64,000 bases of DNA from Hyaloperonospora brassicae (Eukaryota; Oomycota; Peronosporomycetes; Peronosporales; Peronosporaceae). Location of the stretch: NCBI GenBank assembly GCA_947650285.1, contig CANTFL010001451.1, positions 62,001 through 126,000 on the forward strand, in the 5' to 3' direction. Position 1 is the first letter of the stretch. Each line of letters begins with the position of its first letter. Under the pieces are notes generated by a model. It made no database searches, was not told the origin of the DNA, and worked only from the letters and a program-made list of their open reading frames with translations. The position numbers and the translations under genes were made by a program. Below are positions 37,701-48,500 of this stretch, piece by piece.

Positions 37701-40700
37701 GCGGCCAGATATCGTCGTCAGGCTGCCTTCCTCCACGTCCGTCTCCTCGCGCGTCTCCATCTCCACCGTAGTGCTCTTCTCGCCAGTAGTCGTCTCCGTC
37801 TCCGTCGTCGTTTCCACTTCAACCGTCTTCACTAGCTCACCGCTGGCAGACGTCGAAGGGCGTGTTGTTGCCTTCACCGTCTTCGTCACGATGCTGCCGT
37901 CGGCCTCCTGAGACTGGAACACCTCCGTCTGCACCGACTCGCCTGGAGCTGCGCCAGCTTCCACGATCGAGCGAAGAACACGAGCACCTGGCATGGACGG
38001 CACGGTGCGGCCAGATATCGTCGTCAGGCTGCCTTCCTCCACGTCCGTCTCCTCGCGCGTCTCCATCTCCACCGTAGTGCTCTTCTCGCCAGTAGTCGTC
38101 TCCGTCTCCGTCGTCGTTTCCACTTCAACCGTCTTCACTAGCTCACCGCTGGCAGACGTCGAAGGGCGTGTTGTTGCCTTCACCGTCTTCGTCACGATGC
38201 TGCCGTCGGCCTCCTGAGACTGGAACACCTCCGTCTGCACCGACTCGCCTGGAGCTGCGCCAGCTTCCACGATCGAGCGAAGAACACGAGCACCTGGCAT
38301 GGACGGCACGGTGCGGCCAGATATCGTCGTCAGGCTGCCTTCCTCCACGTCCGTCTCCTCGCGCGTCTCCATCTCCACCGTAGTGCTCTTCTCGCCAGTA
38401 GTCGTCTCCGTCTCCGTCGTCGTTTCCACTTCAACCGTCTTCACTAGCTCACCGCTGGCAGACGTCGAAGGGCGTGTTGTTGCCTTCACCGTCTTCGTCA
38501 CGATGCTGCCGTCGGCCTCCTGAGACTGGAACACCTCCGTCTGCACCGACTCGCCTGGAGCTGCGCCAGCTTCCACGGTCGAGCGAAGAACACGAGCACC
38601 TGGCATGGACGGCACGGTGCGGCCAGATATCGTCGTCAGGCTGCCTTCCTCCACGTCCGTCTCCTCGCGCGTCTCCATCTCCACCGTAGTGCTCTTCTCG
38701 CCAGTAGTCGTCTCCGTCTCCGTCGTCGTTTCCACTTCAACCGTCTTCACTAGCTCACCGCTGGCAGACGTCGAAGGGCGTGTTGTTGCCTTCACCGTCT
38801 TCGTCACGATGCTGCCGTCGGCCTCCTGAGACTGGAACACCTCCGTCTGCACCGACTCGCCTGGAGCTGCGCCAGCTTCCACGATCGAGCGAAGAACACG
38901 AGCACCTGGCATGGACGGCACGGTGCGGCCAGATATCGTCGTCAGGCTGCCTTCCTCCACGTCCGTCTCCTCGCGCGTCTCCATCTCCACCGTAGTGCTC
39001 TTCTCGCCAGTAGTCGTCTCCGTCTCCGTCGTCGTTTCCACTTCAACCGTCTTCACTAGCTCACCGCTGGCAGACGTCGAAGGGCGTGTCGTCGCCTTCA
39101 CCGTCTTCGTCACGATGCTGCCGTCGGCCTCCTGAGACTGGAACACCTCCGTCTGCACCGACTCGCCTGGAGCTGCGCCAGCTTCCACGATCGAGCGAAG
39201 AACACGAGCACCTGGCATGGACGGCACGGTGCGGCCAGATATCGTCGTCAGGCTGCCTTCCTCCACGTCCGTCTCCTCGCGCGTCTCCATCTCCACCGTA
39301 GTGCTCTTCTCGCCAGTAGTCGTCTCCGTCTCCGTCGTCGTTTCCACTTCAACCGTCTTCACTAGCTCACCGCTGGCAGACGTCGAAGGGCGTGTTGTTG
39401 CCTTCACCGTCTTCGTCACGATGCTGCCGTCGGCCTCCTGAGACTGGAACACCTCCGTCTGCACCGACTCGCCTGGAGCTGCGCCAGCTTCCACGATCGA
39501 GCGAAGAACACGAGCACCTGGCATGGACGGCACGGTGCGGCCAGATATCGTCGTCAGGCTGCCTTCCTCCACGTCCGTCTCCTCGCGCGTCTCCATCTCC
39601 ACCGTAGTGCTCTTCTCGCCAGTAGTCGTCTCCGTCTCCGTCGTCGTTTCCACTTCAACCGTCTTCACTAGCTCACCGCTGGCAGACGTCGAAGGGCGTG
39701 TTGTTGCCTTCACCGTCTTCGTCACGATGCTGCCGTCGGCCTCCTGAGACTGGAACACCTCCGTCTGCACCGACTCGCCTGGAGCTGCGCCAGCTTCCAC
39801 GGTCGAGCGAAGAACACGAGCACCTGGCATGGACGGCACGGTGCGGCCAGATATCGTCGTCAGGCTGCCTTCCTCCACGTCCGTCTCCTCGCGCGTCTCC
39901 ATCTCCACCGTAGTGCTCTTCTCGCCAGTAGTCGTCTCCGTCTCCGTCGTCGTTTCCACTTCAACCGTCTTCACTAGCTCACCGCTGGCAGACGTCGAAG
40001 GGCGTGTTGTTGCCTTCACCGTCTTCGTCACGATGCTGCCGTCGGCCTCCTGAGACTGGAACACCTCCGTCTGCACCGACTCGCCTGGAGCTGCGCCAGC
40101 TTCCACGATCGAGCGAAGAACACGAGCACCTGGCATGGACGGCACGGTGCGGCCAGATATCGTCGTCAGGCTGCCTTCCTCCACGTCCGTCTCCTCGCGC
40201 GTCTCCATCTCCACCGTAGTGCTCTTCTCGCCTGTAGTCGTCTCCGTCTCCGTCGTCGTTTCCACTTCAACCGTCTTCACTAGCTCACCGCTGGCAGACG
40301 TCGAAGGGCGTGTTGTTGCCTTCACCGTCTTCGTCACGATGCTGCCGTCGGCCTCCTGAGACTGGAACACCTCCGTCTGCACCGACTCGCCTGGAGCTGC
40401 GCCAGCTTCCACGATCGAGCGAAGAACACGAGCACCTGGCATGGACGGCACGGTGCGGCCAGATATCGTCGTCAGGCTGCCTTCCTCCACGTCCGTCTCC
40501 TCGCCCCCCCCGCGTCTCCATCTCCACCGTAGTGCTCTTCTCGCCAGTAGTCGTCTCCCTCTCCCTCCTCCTTTCCCCTTCCACCTCCCCCCCCCCCCCC
40601 GGGGAGCGGTGGAAGGGGGTGGTGGTCCCTCCCCCCCCCCCCCCCCGAGGCCGCCGCCGGCCCCCTGAGACTGGAACACCTCCGTCTGTACCGACTCGTT

Positions 40701-41276
40701 TGGAATGGCCTCATTGCTTATGTTCGAGGCTACGTAATCTTTAGCTTCAGATGCGGCATACATGCCGGTTCTGAGTTCGGTGGCGCTTTTTTGGTGGCCA
40801 TCCCGGTAGTCGACTAGAGGCATAGTTTTAGTTTGCACTGTGGTAGTTTTGGATCCGTCAGGAGATTCCGTGTCCGTTGTCGTTTCCACTTCAATGATCT
40901 CGAGAGAGTTCCCCGAGGCCGAGTTTGTCGTTCTACGTGAAGTCTTGACCTTCTTCACCACCACTCGTCCATCGGGCATCACGGTGCGAAAAACTTCTGT
41001 CTTGGCGTTTGTACCGTCGACCGACATCATGTTGGGTTGGTGCGGCTCCGTCTCCGGTTCGTGGGAGGCCTTGCCCCCCAAGCCACTACTTTCCTTCTCG
41101 CTCTCGGCCTCAAAGTCCGTGACGTGCACCTTCTCTACAGCCGTAGCGGCGGTGGTCGCGCGCGTTGCCACGCCGCTCTCCACCTCACCTTGCTTCCCCG
41201 TAGCAGCCAGTTTGTCACTGGCCGTCGCCAGCTTTCTCTGCTTGGGGTTTCCCTCGGCTGACTCAGCTCCGCCCAT
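4711..41276 (-). CDS. Giant repeat protein: 102-aa repeats, degenerate ABCG domain, ten annexin units (one frame break)
   Basis: The frame is open from ATG 41276 (context GTCATGG) to 14634 and again from 14661 to the stop at 4711. The only break is a C-run one base short at 14657-14661. Read through, the product has about 12,188 residues, roughly 1.3 MDa. Order: residues 1-90 low complexity, beginning MGGAES (possible N-myristoylation site, G2 and S6); 91-150 a diverged repeat copy (KTEVFRTVMPDGRVVV); about 195-7804 the 102-residue array; about 7805-8170 unique sequence with a pseudo-ABCG domain; about 8173 to the end ten annexin units. I see no signal peptide and no membrane helix. It is head to head with a related giant gene at 42537. 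Annexin and lipid motifs suggest a calcium- or membrane-linked scaffold; that is inference. Alternatives are a decayed gene or a mis-sized assembly, but an intact frame over 26 kb argues for selection. Confidence 0.8.
14657..14661 (-). other. One-base deletion in a C-run breaking the giant minus-strand frame
   Basis: Here the annexin unit has five C where the other nine have six (coding strand AAG GGG GGT AGC). The short run turns LKGGSKNVYG into LKGVARTYMA and a stop at 14634. The downstream annexin frame is open at once after the run. It is either a homopolymer base-call error (my preference) or a real truncation that removes eight annexin units. Confidence 0.85.
16830..17575 (-). other. 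Degenerate ABCG/PDR-type nucleotide-binding domain inside giant protein
   Basis: Residues about 7905-8150 follow an ABCG (pleiotropic drug resistance) ATPase domain in order. TLVVIGLIGRKSS sits at the Walker A position (about 7909), one residue short and with GK changed to RK. FVAYCDERSMN sits at the Q-loop, with Gln replaced by Glu. HALSAHFPELAAHEFGVQIG corresponds to the helix before the signature. The signature (SGGE-like) is deleted. RILVIDEVT (about 8013) keeps the Walker B Asp and following Glu. LLSERGEAVFYGSTKSFDSF matches the ILxEGxVxYxGP block, and ILLDLSASKDAQYRV the xxLLDLGTxxQxxY block. ATP hydrolysis is unlikely. No transmembrane domain follows; annexin units do instead. Assignment is from remembered family motifs, not a search. 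Confidence 0.72.
17860..40690 (-). repeat. Tandem array of a 306-bp (102-residue) coding repeat, about 74 copies
   Basis: The anchor encoding GRTVPSMPGARV recurs from 18103 to 40441 at exactly 306 bp, giving 74 copies without an indel, plus partial copies at both ends. A unit is a 72-residue core (TEVFQSQEADGSIVTKTVKA ... VETTTETETTTGEKSTTV) and a 30-residue linker (LTTISGRTVPSMPGARVLRS and so on). The core is rich in Thr, Val and Glu, with alternating patterns suggesting beta strands; no known domain was recognised. The 21 N-terminal copies mostly have Ile in RSIVEAG (Thr in copies 3 and 7; copy 10 reads KTTTRTSTS). The following 53 copies all have Thr and look identical, a recent amplification or homogenisation. 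Confidence 0.95.
40500..40664 (-). other. Garbled repeat copy at the N-terminal edge of the 306-bp array
   Basis: This copy can be aligned to the canonical unit, but bases drift into runs of C on the plus strand (G on the coding strand), some over 14 long. The unit spans 309 rather than 306 bp between its flanking CTGAGACTGGAAC anchors. Its translation is Gly/Pro/Arg-rich and partly frame-shifted (LLARRALRWRWRR comes from the GEKSTTVEMETR codons one base off). It looks like low-quality consensus at an assembly join, not biology. Confidence 0.7.
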
Positions 41277-42388
41277 GACTTGTTTTTTCAGAGTTCTGGA
41301 CTAGACCTTGGCGAACTTGCAGTGCGTGTGATGCGGCTTCGATTGCTCTCGTCCACGTTTGAACTCGACCTGCTCTCGCGTGCGCAAAATCGAATGTGGA
41401 GTGGGTATCTCAGGAAGATCGTCGCGCTATCACGGCGTTTCTATGCATGATTGATCTACGAGAGCGTTGTAAGCAAAGCAAATCAGTTCCGAAAGGGTCG
41501 CGGGAATCTGTTACTCGAAAAAAGACGTTTTGTTGATGTTGCCGCACGGTACGGCAACGCGCCCTATGCGTTATCGTATTTATTTGCAACACTCTTGTGA
41601 GAGAGAGGAACAGATAGTCTATTTTACGGGACGATGGTGTGCGAGACGTCTGGAATGCCCTGAGCCAGGTTAGCAACGCCAGCGTTGTCTGCAACACTCG
41701 TGTGGGACTCGCGCGGCACACACGACTAGGCAGCCAAAGCAACAACGCACAGGAGCCGTGTAAGTACTGACGGTCGCCGGATCGATTTGTTGTGGATTTT
41801 GCTCACGTCCTGTCGCGCACACTGTCGAGAACGTTTCGGGAAAGTAAATACTACCGCCTCGTCTGATGCGAAATCTCAGACGCAGCTGAGTGGGTGGACC
41901 TCACGCTGAAAAGCACAGAATGAGCTCCACACTCACAATGCGTTCGGGTGGAAGTGAGTCGCTCCGGTGCCGAGTTTCGCGTCTCAGGCCTCAGGCGATG
42001 CAGACCCCTCGCGCGGGTCTTAGCGCGCGCCCGTATCTAGACCAGCAAAGCAAGCAACATAGCCTCGCCGAACCGCAATGTCGCGCCTTTCAAATTTTGC
42101 TCTGGAGTCACGTGGGCTTTGCAAAAAAAGGGGCGGCGGCGGCTTCGTTGAGATTCGGGCTGTATAAAGAGTCCACGCATAAGCTTCTGCTACTGCTAAT
42201 CCCTATGCAGCTTCTTGCCGATTTTTTCGTCGGGAAGGTGCACCAGCGACACCGATGCTGCGCGCCAAATTTCGAGATTAGAAGCGCACTGTCCTCTCCT
42301 CTCCATGTTCAGTGGCGTTGCTTGGTTCGGACGAACTGCCGCCCAACTTCTGAACCGACCTGATTCAAGCGCCTCCCACGGATTGGCC

Positions 42389-42398
42389 ATATATATGA
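42389..42398 (+). promoter_or_regulatory. Candidate TATA-like element for the plus-strand giant gene
   Basis: The A/T alternation CATATATATG stands out in a GC-rich context directly after GATTGGC. It is about 140 bases upstream of the chosen ATG at 42537, a plausible distance for a TATA element with a leader of about 110 bases. Position only; no expression evidence. Confidence 0.35.
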
Positions 42399-42484
42399 TG
42401 CTCACGCTTCGGCTGAGGATTTGCACACGTCGAGCAGCATCATCACTTTGGAGTTTGAGGCGTCTCGAGCAAGCGAGTGATCGT

Positions 42485-42508
42485 AGTGAGTGAGTGAGTG
42501 AGTGAGTG
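42485..42508 (+). repeat. (AGTG)6 microsatellite in the leader of the plus-strand giant gene
   Basis: Six perfect AGTG units lie 29 bases before the ATG at 42537, hence probably in the 5' untranslated leader. A tetranucleotide run is prone to slippage, but here it would not change the reading frame. Confidence 0.85.
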
Positions 42509-42536
42509 CAGTCGGTCGTGCGGACGAGCGACATCC

Positions 42537-45500
42537 ATGGGCAGCCCCAACAGCAAGGACAGTGGCGGTAAAAAAACGGCTAGACCAAGCGGCGATGGCA
42601 GCTTCGACTCCACCACCAGCCAAAAGGTGTTCGACTCTGATGAGGGCGGAGAGCTCGCGCGCACAGACCTGATTGAGGACCACTACGCTACTGCAAAAGA
42701 TGGTGAAACACTAAACGAAAAAGAAGAAAAGAAGACCGCGGAGCGCACGAGCGTTCAGACGAAGGAATACCGCTCTGAGGGGGCGGACGGCAGCATCGTC
42801 ACTACAACGGTACGCACCGCGACGACGACAACGCACTCGTACTCGGATGACTTGGTGGCAACTATTGAGGCGCAGACCACGACGGAAATGGAAGCGAAGG
42901 ATGGCTTCAAGAGCACTTCGGTCGTTACGGAGACTGGAACTGAATCGATGGCAAGCCAAGTCGACAACATCATGGACGAAAAGAGTTCTTGTGACAGCGT
43001 CGTTGTTGCGCAGACGTGCCGAACGACTGCGAAAGACGAAAGCACCAAGAACTGTACAGAACGTACTGCTACGAGTAAGAATTCGGTCGCTAACGATGCC
43101 ATAACAACGGCCAGCGAGAAGTCAGTACTAGAAGCTGTGACGGAAGTTGGCGCTGTGACGTCTGACGTGTCAACCGAAACTCAAACGCATGCTGGAGAGA
43201 GTAAGTCGCGTGACGCCATTAGCGCAGGGACCGACCGAAAATCGTCGTTGTTTTTGGAACGCCAAACAACTCCTGGAGATTTGGTCAAAACTGATGACGT
43301 GGACTGTCGCTCAATTGGGGATAAGCAAAAGCGAGGATACCAGAAGCAGTGGCATCCGAAGTTTATCTCGTATATGGATCACCGGAAGAAGCGTATAGAA
43401 GCGCTAGCACCGGCGGATTTAGTCGAGTATGCGCGCCAGTTTTGTGCTGAGAACTTTGATGAATTCCGTCCGAACCTGTTTGACTGCGGGTCGATGGAGG
43501 CTAACAAAGAATGCTGGAAAAAGGTGGCGCAGCTTGCTGTCTACTACCCGATCGTGGCTGTACAAACGCTAGTGCAGGACCTAGGTGACAAGAACGTGTT
43601 GATTGTGGACGAACTTTCGCAAGACTTTGACCATGGAAGTCGTATTCATACGCAGGTAGCTGTGAAAATGCTTCAGCGCCTGAAACCGGAAGCTTGTGAG
43701 TTTTGTGATGACCTTATTGTTCTGAGAAACGGAGAAGTGGTGTATCGAGGTACTGGTGGTGAAATTGTGGACTACTTCAACGGTTTGGTGCATGCGTGGG
43801 ATTTGAGTCAGCCAAAAGCTCAAGATTCGCTAAACCTGGCTGCGACACCTAAGACCTGCAACCTCTCCACTAACTCCACCGAATTTAAGCTAAGTAAGGG
43901 CTCCCGACCCTTTGCCTACAATTTAGCTACGCTGATGAAATTCGCAGATGACGCCGCTCTACGCACAAGTAGCAACGCAACAATCATTCGCCACACATTG
44001 CAGAACAACCCCGAGGATCCACGCGCCATTTTACCAATAACGGAGACTATACCTCTACGTTTGCCAACAAAAGACGGCCACTCCGACCATAATCTGCAGC
44101 CTATAATGGTACCAGGTAAGTCGGTGAAGACGGAGGTGTTCCGCTCGGAGAGACCGGACGGCAGCATCGTGACCAAGACGGTCCGCACCACGACTTGGAC
44201 CAAGAAGTGTACGAATGGCGATCTCGTGACGACGACTGAGGTGGAAACGACGACTGAAACGGAATCCCCGGACGGCACGACAAGCACTACGGTGGCGATG
44301 GAGACCTGCGATGAGACGGAGACGGAGGAGAGCAGTCATCTCGACGACGCCCGCCACGGATGGTCCTGCTGTGAGTGTGACGGAGCAAGCTAGCACGGTG
44401 CCAGGCGAGTCGGTGAAGACGGAGGTGTTCCGCTCGGAGAGACCGGACGGCAGCATCGTGACCAAGACGGTCCGCACCACGACTTGGACCAAGAAGTGTA
44501 CGAATGGCGATCTCGTGACGACGACTGAGGTGGAAACGACGACTGAAACGGAATCCCCGGACGGCACGACAAGCACTACGGTGGCGATGGAGACCTGCGA
44601 TGAGACGGAGACGGAGGAGAGCAGTCTTCCAACGACGCCCGCCACGGATGGTCCTGCTGTGAGTGTGACGGAGCAAGCTAGCACGGTGCCAAGCGAGTCG
44701 GTGAAGACGGAGGTGTTCCGCTCGGAGAGACCGGACGGCAGCATCGTGACCAAGACGGTCCGCACCACGACTTGGACCAAGAAGTGTACGAATGGCGATC
44801 TCATGACGACGACTGAGGTGGAAACGACGACTGAAACGGAATCCCCGGACGGCACGACAAGCACTACGGTGGCGATGGAGACCTGCGAAGAGACGGAGAC
44901 GGAGGAGAGCAGTCTCCCGACGACGCCCGCTACGGATGGTCCTGCTGTGAGTGTGACGGAGCAAGCTGGCACGGTGCCAGGCGAGTCGGTGAAGACGGAG
45001 GTGTTCCGCTCGGAGAGACCGGACGGCAGCATCGTGACCAAGACGGTCCGCACCACGACTTGGACCAAGAAGTGTACGAATGGCGATCTCGTGACGACGA
45101 CTGAGGTGGAAACGACGACTGAAACGGAATCCCCGGACGGCACGACAAGCACTACGGTGGCGATGGAGACCTGCGATGAGACGGAGACGGAGGAGAGCAG
45201 TCTCCCGACGACGCCCGCTACGGATGGTCCTGCTGTGAGTGTGACGGAGCAAGCTGGCACGGTGCCAGGCGAGTCGGTGAAGACGGAGGTGTTCCGCTCG
45301 GAGAGACCGGACGGCAGCATCGTGACCAAGACGGTCCGCACCACGACTTGGACCAAGAAGTGTACGAATGGCGATCTCGTGACGACGACTGAGGTGGAAA
45401 CGACGACTGAAACGGAATCCCCGGACGGCACGACAAGCACTACGGTGGCGATGGAGACCTGCGATGAGACGGAGACGGAGGAGAGCAGTCATCCTGACGA

Positions 45501-48500
45501 CGCCCGCTACGGATGGTCCTGCTGTGAGTGTGACGGAGCAAGCTAGCACGGTGCCAGGCGAGTCGGTGAAGACGGAGGTGTTCCGCTCGGAGAGACCGGA
45601 CGGCAGCATCGTGACCAAGACGGTCCGCACCACGACTTGGACCAAGAAGTGTACGAATGGCGATCTCGTGACGACGACTGAGGTGGAAACGACGACTGAA
45701 ACGGAATCCCCGGACGGCACGACAAGCACTACGGTGGCGATGGAGACCTGCGATGAGACGGAGACGGAGGAGAGCAGTCATCCCGACGACGCCCGCTACG
45801 GATGGTCGTGCTGTGAGTGTGACGGAGCAAGCTGGCACGGTGCCAGGCGAGTCGGTGAAGACGGAGGTGTTCCGCTCGGAGAGACCGGACGGCAGCATCG
45901 TGACCAAGACGGTCCGCACCACGACTTGGACCAAGAAGTGTACGAATGGCGATCTCGTGACGACGACTGAGGTGGAAACGACGACTGAAACGGAATCCCC
46001 GGACGGCACGACAAGCACTACGGTGGCGATGGAGACCTGCGAAGAGACGGAGACGGAGGAGAGCAGTCTCCCAACGACGCCCGCCACGGATGGTTCTGCT
46101 GTGAGTGTGACGGAGCAAGCTGGCACAGTGCCAGGCGAGTCGGTGAAGACGGAGGTGTTCCGCTCGGAGAGACCGGACGGCAGCATCGTGACCAAGACGG
46201 TCCGCACCACGACTTGGACCAAGAAGTGTACGAATGGCGATCTCGTGACGACGACTGAGGTGGAAACGACGACTGAAACGGAATCCCCGGACGGCACGAC
46301 AAGCACTACGGTGGCGATGGAGACCTGCGAAGAGACGGAGACGGAGGAGAGCAGTCTTCCAACGACGCCCGCCACGGATGGTCCTGCTGTGAGTGTGACG
46401 GAGCAAGCTGGCACGGTGCCAGGCGAGTCGGTGAAGACGGAGGTGTTCCGCTCGGAGAGACCGGACGGCAGCATCGTGACCAAGACGGTCCGCACCACGA
46501 CTTGGACCAAGAAGTGTACGAATGGCGATCTCGTGACGACGACTGAGGTGGAAACGACGACTGAAACGGAATCCCCGGACGGCACGACAAGCACTACGGT
46601 GGCGATGGAGACCTGCGATGAGACGGAGACGGAGGAGAGCAGTCATCCCGACGACGCCCGCTACGGATGGTCCTGCTGTGAGTGTGACGGAGCAAGCTGG
46701 CACGGTGCCAGGCGAGTCGGTGAAGACGGAGGTGTTCCGCTCGGAGAGACCGGACGGCAGCATCGTGACCAAGACGGTCCGCACCACGACTTGGACCAAG
46801 AAGTGTACGAATGGCGATCTCGTGACGACGACTGAGGTGGAAACGACGACTGAAACGGAATCCCCGGACGGCACGACAAGCACTACGGTGGCGATGGAGA
46901 CCTGCGATGAGACGGAGACGGAGGAGAGCAGTCTCCCGACGACGCCCGCTACGGATGGTCCTGCTGTGAGTGTGACGGAGCAAGCTGGCACGGTGCCAGG
47001 CGAGTCGGTGAAGACGGAGGTGTTCCGCTCGGAGAGACCGGACGGCAGCATCGTGACCAAGACGGTCCGCACCACGACTTGGACCAAGAAGTGTACGAAT
47101 GGCGATCTCGTGACGACGACTGAGGTGGAAACGACGACTGAAACGGAATCCCCGGACGGCACGACAAGCACTACGGTGGCGATGGAGACCTGCGAAGAGA
47201 CGGAGACGGAGGAGAGCAGTCATCTCGACGACGCCCGCTACGGATGGTCCTGCTGTGAGTGTGACGGAGCAAGCTGGCACGGTGCCAGGCGAGTCGGTGA
47301 AGACGGAGGTGTTCCGCTCGGAGAGACCGGACGGCAGCATCGTGACCAAGACGGTCCGCACCACGACTTGGACCAAGAAGTGTACGAATGGCGATCTCGT
47401 GACGACGACTGAGGTGGAAACGACGACTGAAACGGAATCCCCGGACGGCACGACAAGCACTACGGTGGCGATGGAGACCTGCGAAGAGACGGAGACGGAG
47501 GAGAGCAGTCTCCCAACGACGCCCGCCACGGACGGTTCTGCTGTGAGTGTGACGGAGCAAGCTGGCACAGTGCCAGGCGAGTCGGTGAAGACGGAGGTGT
47601 TCCGCTCGGAGAGACCGGACGGCAGCATCGTGACCAAGACGGTCCGCACCACGACTTGGACCAAGAAGTGTACGAATGGCGATCTCGTGACGACGACTGA
47701 GGTGGAAACGACGACTGAAACGGAATCCCCGGACGGCACGACAAGCACTACGGTGGCGATGGAGACCTGCGAAGAGACGGAGACGGAGGAGAGCAGTCTT
47801 CCGACGACGCCCGCTACGGATGGTCCTGCTGTGAGTGTGACGGAGCAAGCTGGCACGGTGCCAGGCGAGTCGGTGAAGACGGAGGTGTTCCGCTCGGAGA
47901 GACCGGACGGCAGCATCGTGACCAAGACGGTCCGCACCACGACTTGGACCAAGAAGTGTACGAATGGCGATCTCGTGACGACGACTGAGGTGGAAACGAC
48001 GACTGAAACGGAATCCCCGGACGGCACGACAAGCACTACGGTGGCGATGGAGACCTGCGAAGAGACGGAGACGGAGGAGAGCAGTCTCCCGACGACGCCC
48101 GCTACGGATGGTCCTGCTGTGAGTGTGACGGAGCAAGCTGGCACGGTGCCAGGCGAGTCGGTGAAGACGGAGGTGTTCCGCTCGGAGAGACCGGACGGCA
48201 GCATCGTGACCAAGACGGTCCGCACCACGACTTGGACCAAGAAGTGTACGAATGGCGATCTCGTGACGACGACTGAGGTGGAAACGACGACTGAAACGGA
48301 ATCCCCGGACGGCACGACAAGCACTACGGTGGCGATGGAGACCTGCGAAGAGACGGAGACGGAGGAGAGCAGTCTTCCAACGACGCCCGCCACGGACGGT
48401 CCTGCTGTGAGTGTGACGGAGCAAGCTGGCACGGTGCCAGGCGAGTCGGTGAAGACGGAGGTGTTCCGCTCGGAGAGACCGGACGGCAGCATCGTGACCA

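Larger units (their letters stand above)
41277..42536. promoter_or_regulatory. Divergent intergenic region between the two giant genes (1260 bp)
   Basis: Both giant genes start outward from here, so it should hold both promoters. On the plus side I see TATAAAGA at 42163-42170, a reversed CCAAT (GATTGG at 42381-42386) and CATATATATG at 42389-42398, about 140 bases before the ATG. For the minus gene I see only an A/T-rich stretch near 41577-41590. Short open frames here (for example 41890-42363) have no recognisable content. No RNA gene or mobile element was recognised. Confidence 0.5.

Noticed and set aside
17860..40690. Non-coding satellite DNA
   Set aside because: The unit is a multiple of three, the frame is open for more than 22 kb, differences are mostly codon-tolerable, and unique coding sequence lies in frame at both ends.
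17972..40744. Recurring plus-strand frames of 71-74 codons across the 306-bp array
   Set aside because: Antisense shadows repeated with the unit; the sense strand has one open frame through all copies.
4711..41276. Large peripheral vesicle (Lpv) storage protein of zoospores
   Set aside because: Those also have near-identical long tandem repeats, but I recall a different unit length and secretory targeting; here the N terminus looks myristoylated and the C terminus is annexin.
41890..42363. 157-codon plus-strand frame in the divergent intergenic region
   Set aside because: No recognisable domain, irregular composition, and it overlaps the likely promoter elements.
42498..42536. Upstream in-frame ATG at 42498 as start of the plus-strand giant gene
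   Set aside because: The ATG at 42537 has the better context and yields an N terminus like that of the partner gene; the extra 13 residues overlap the end of the AGTG microsatellite leader.
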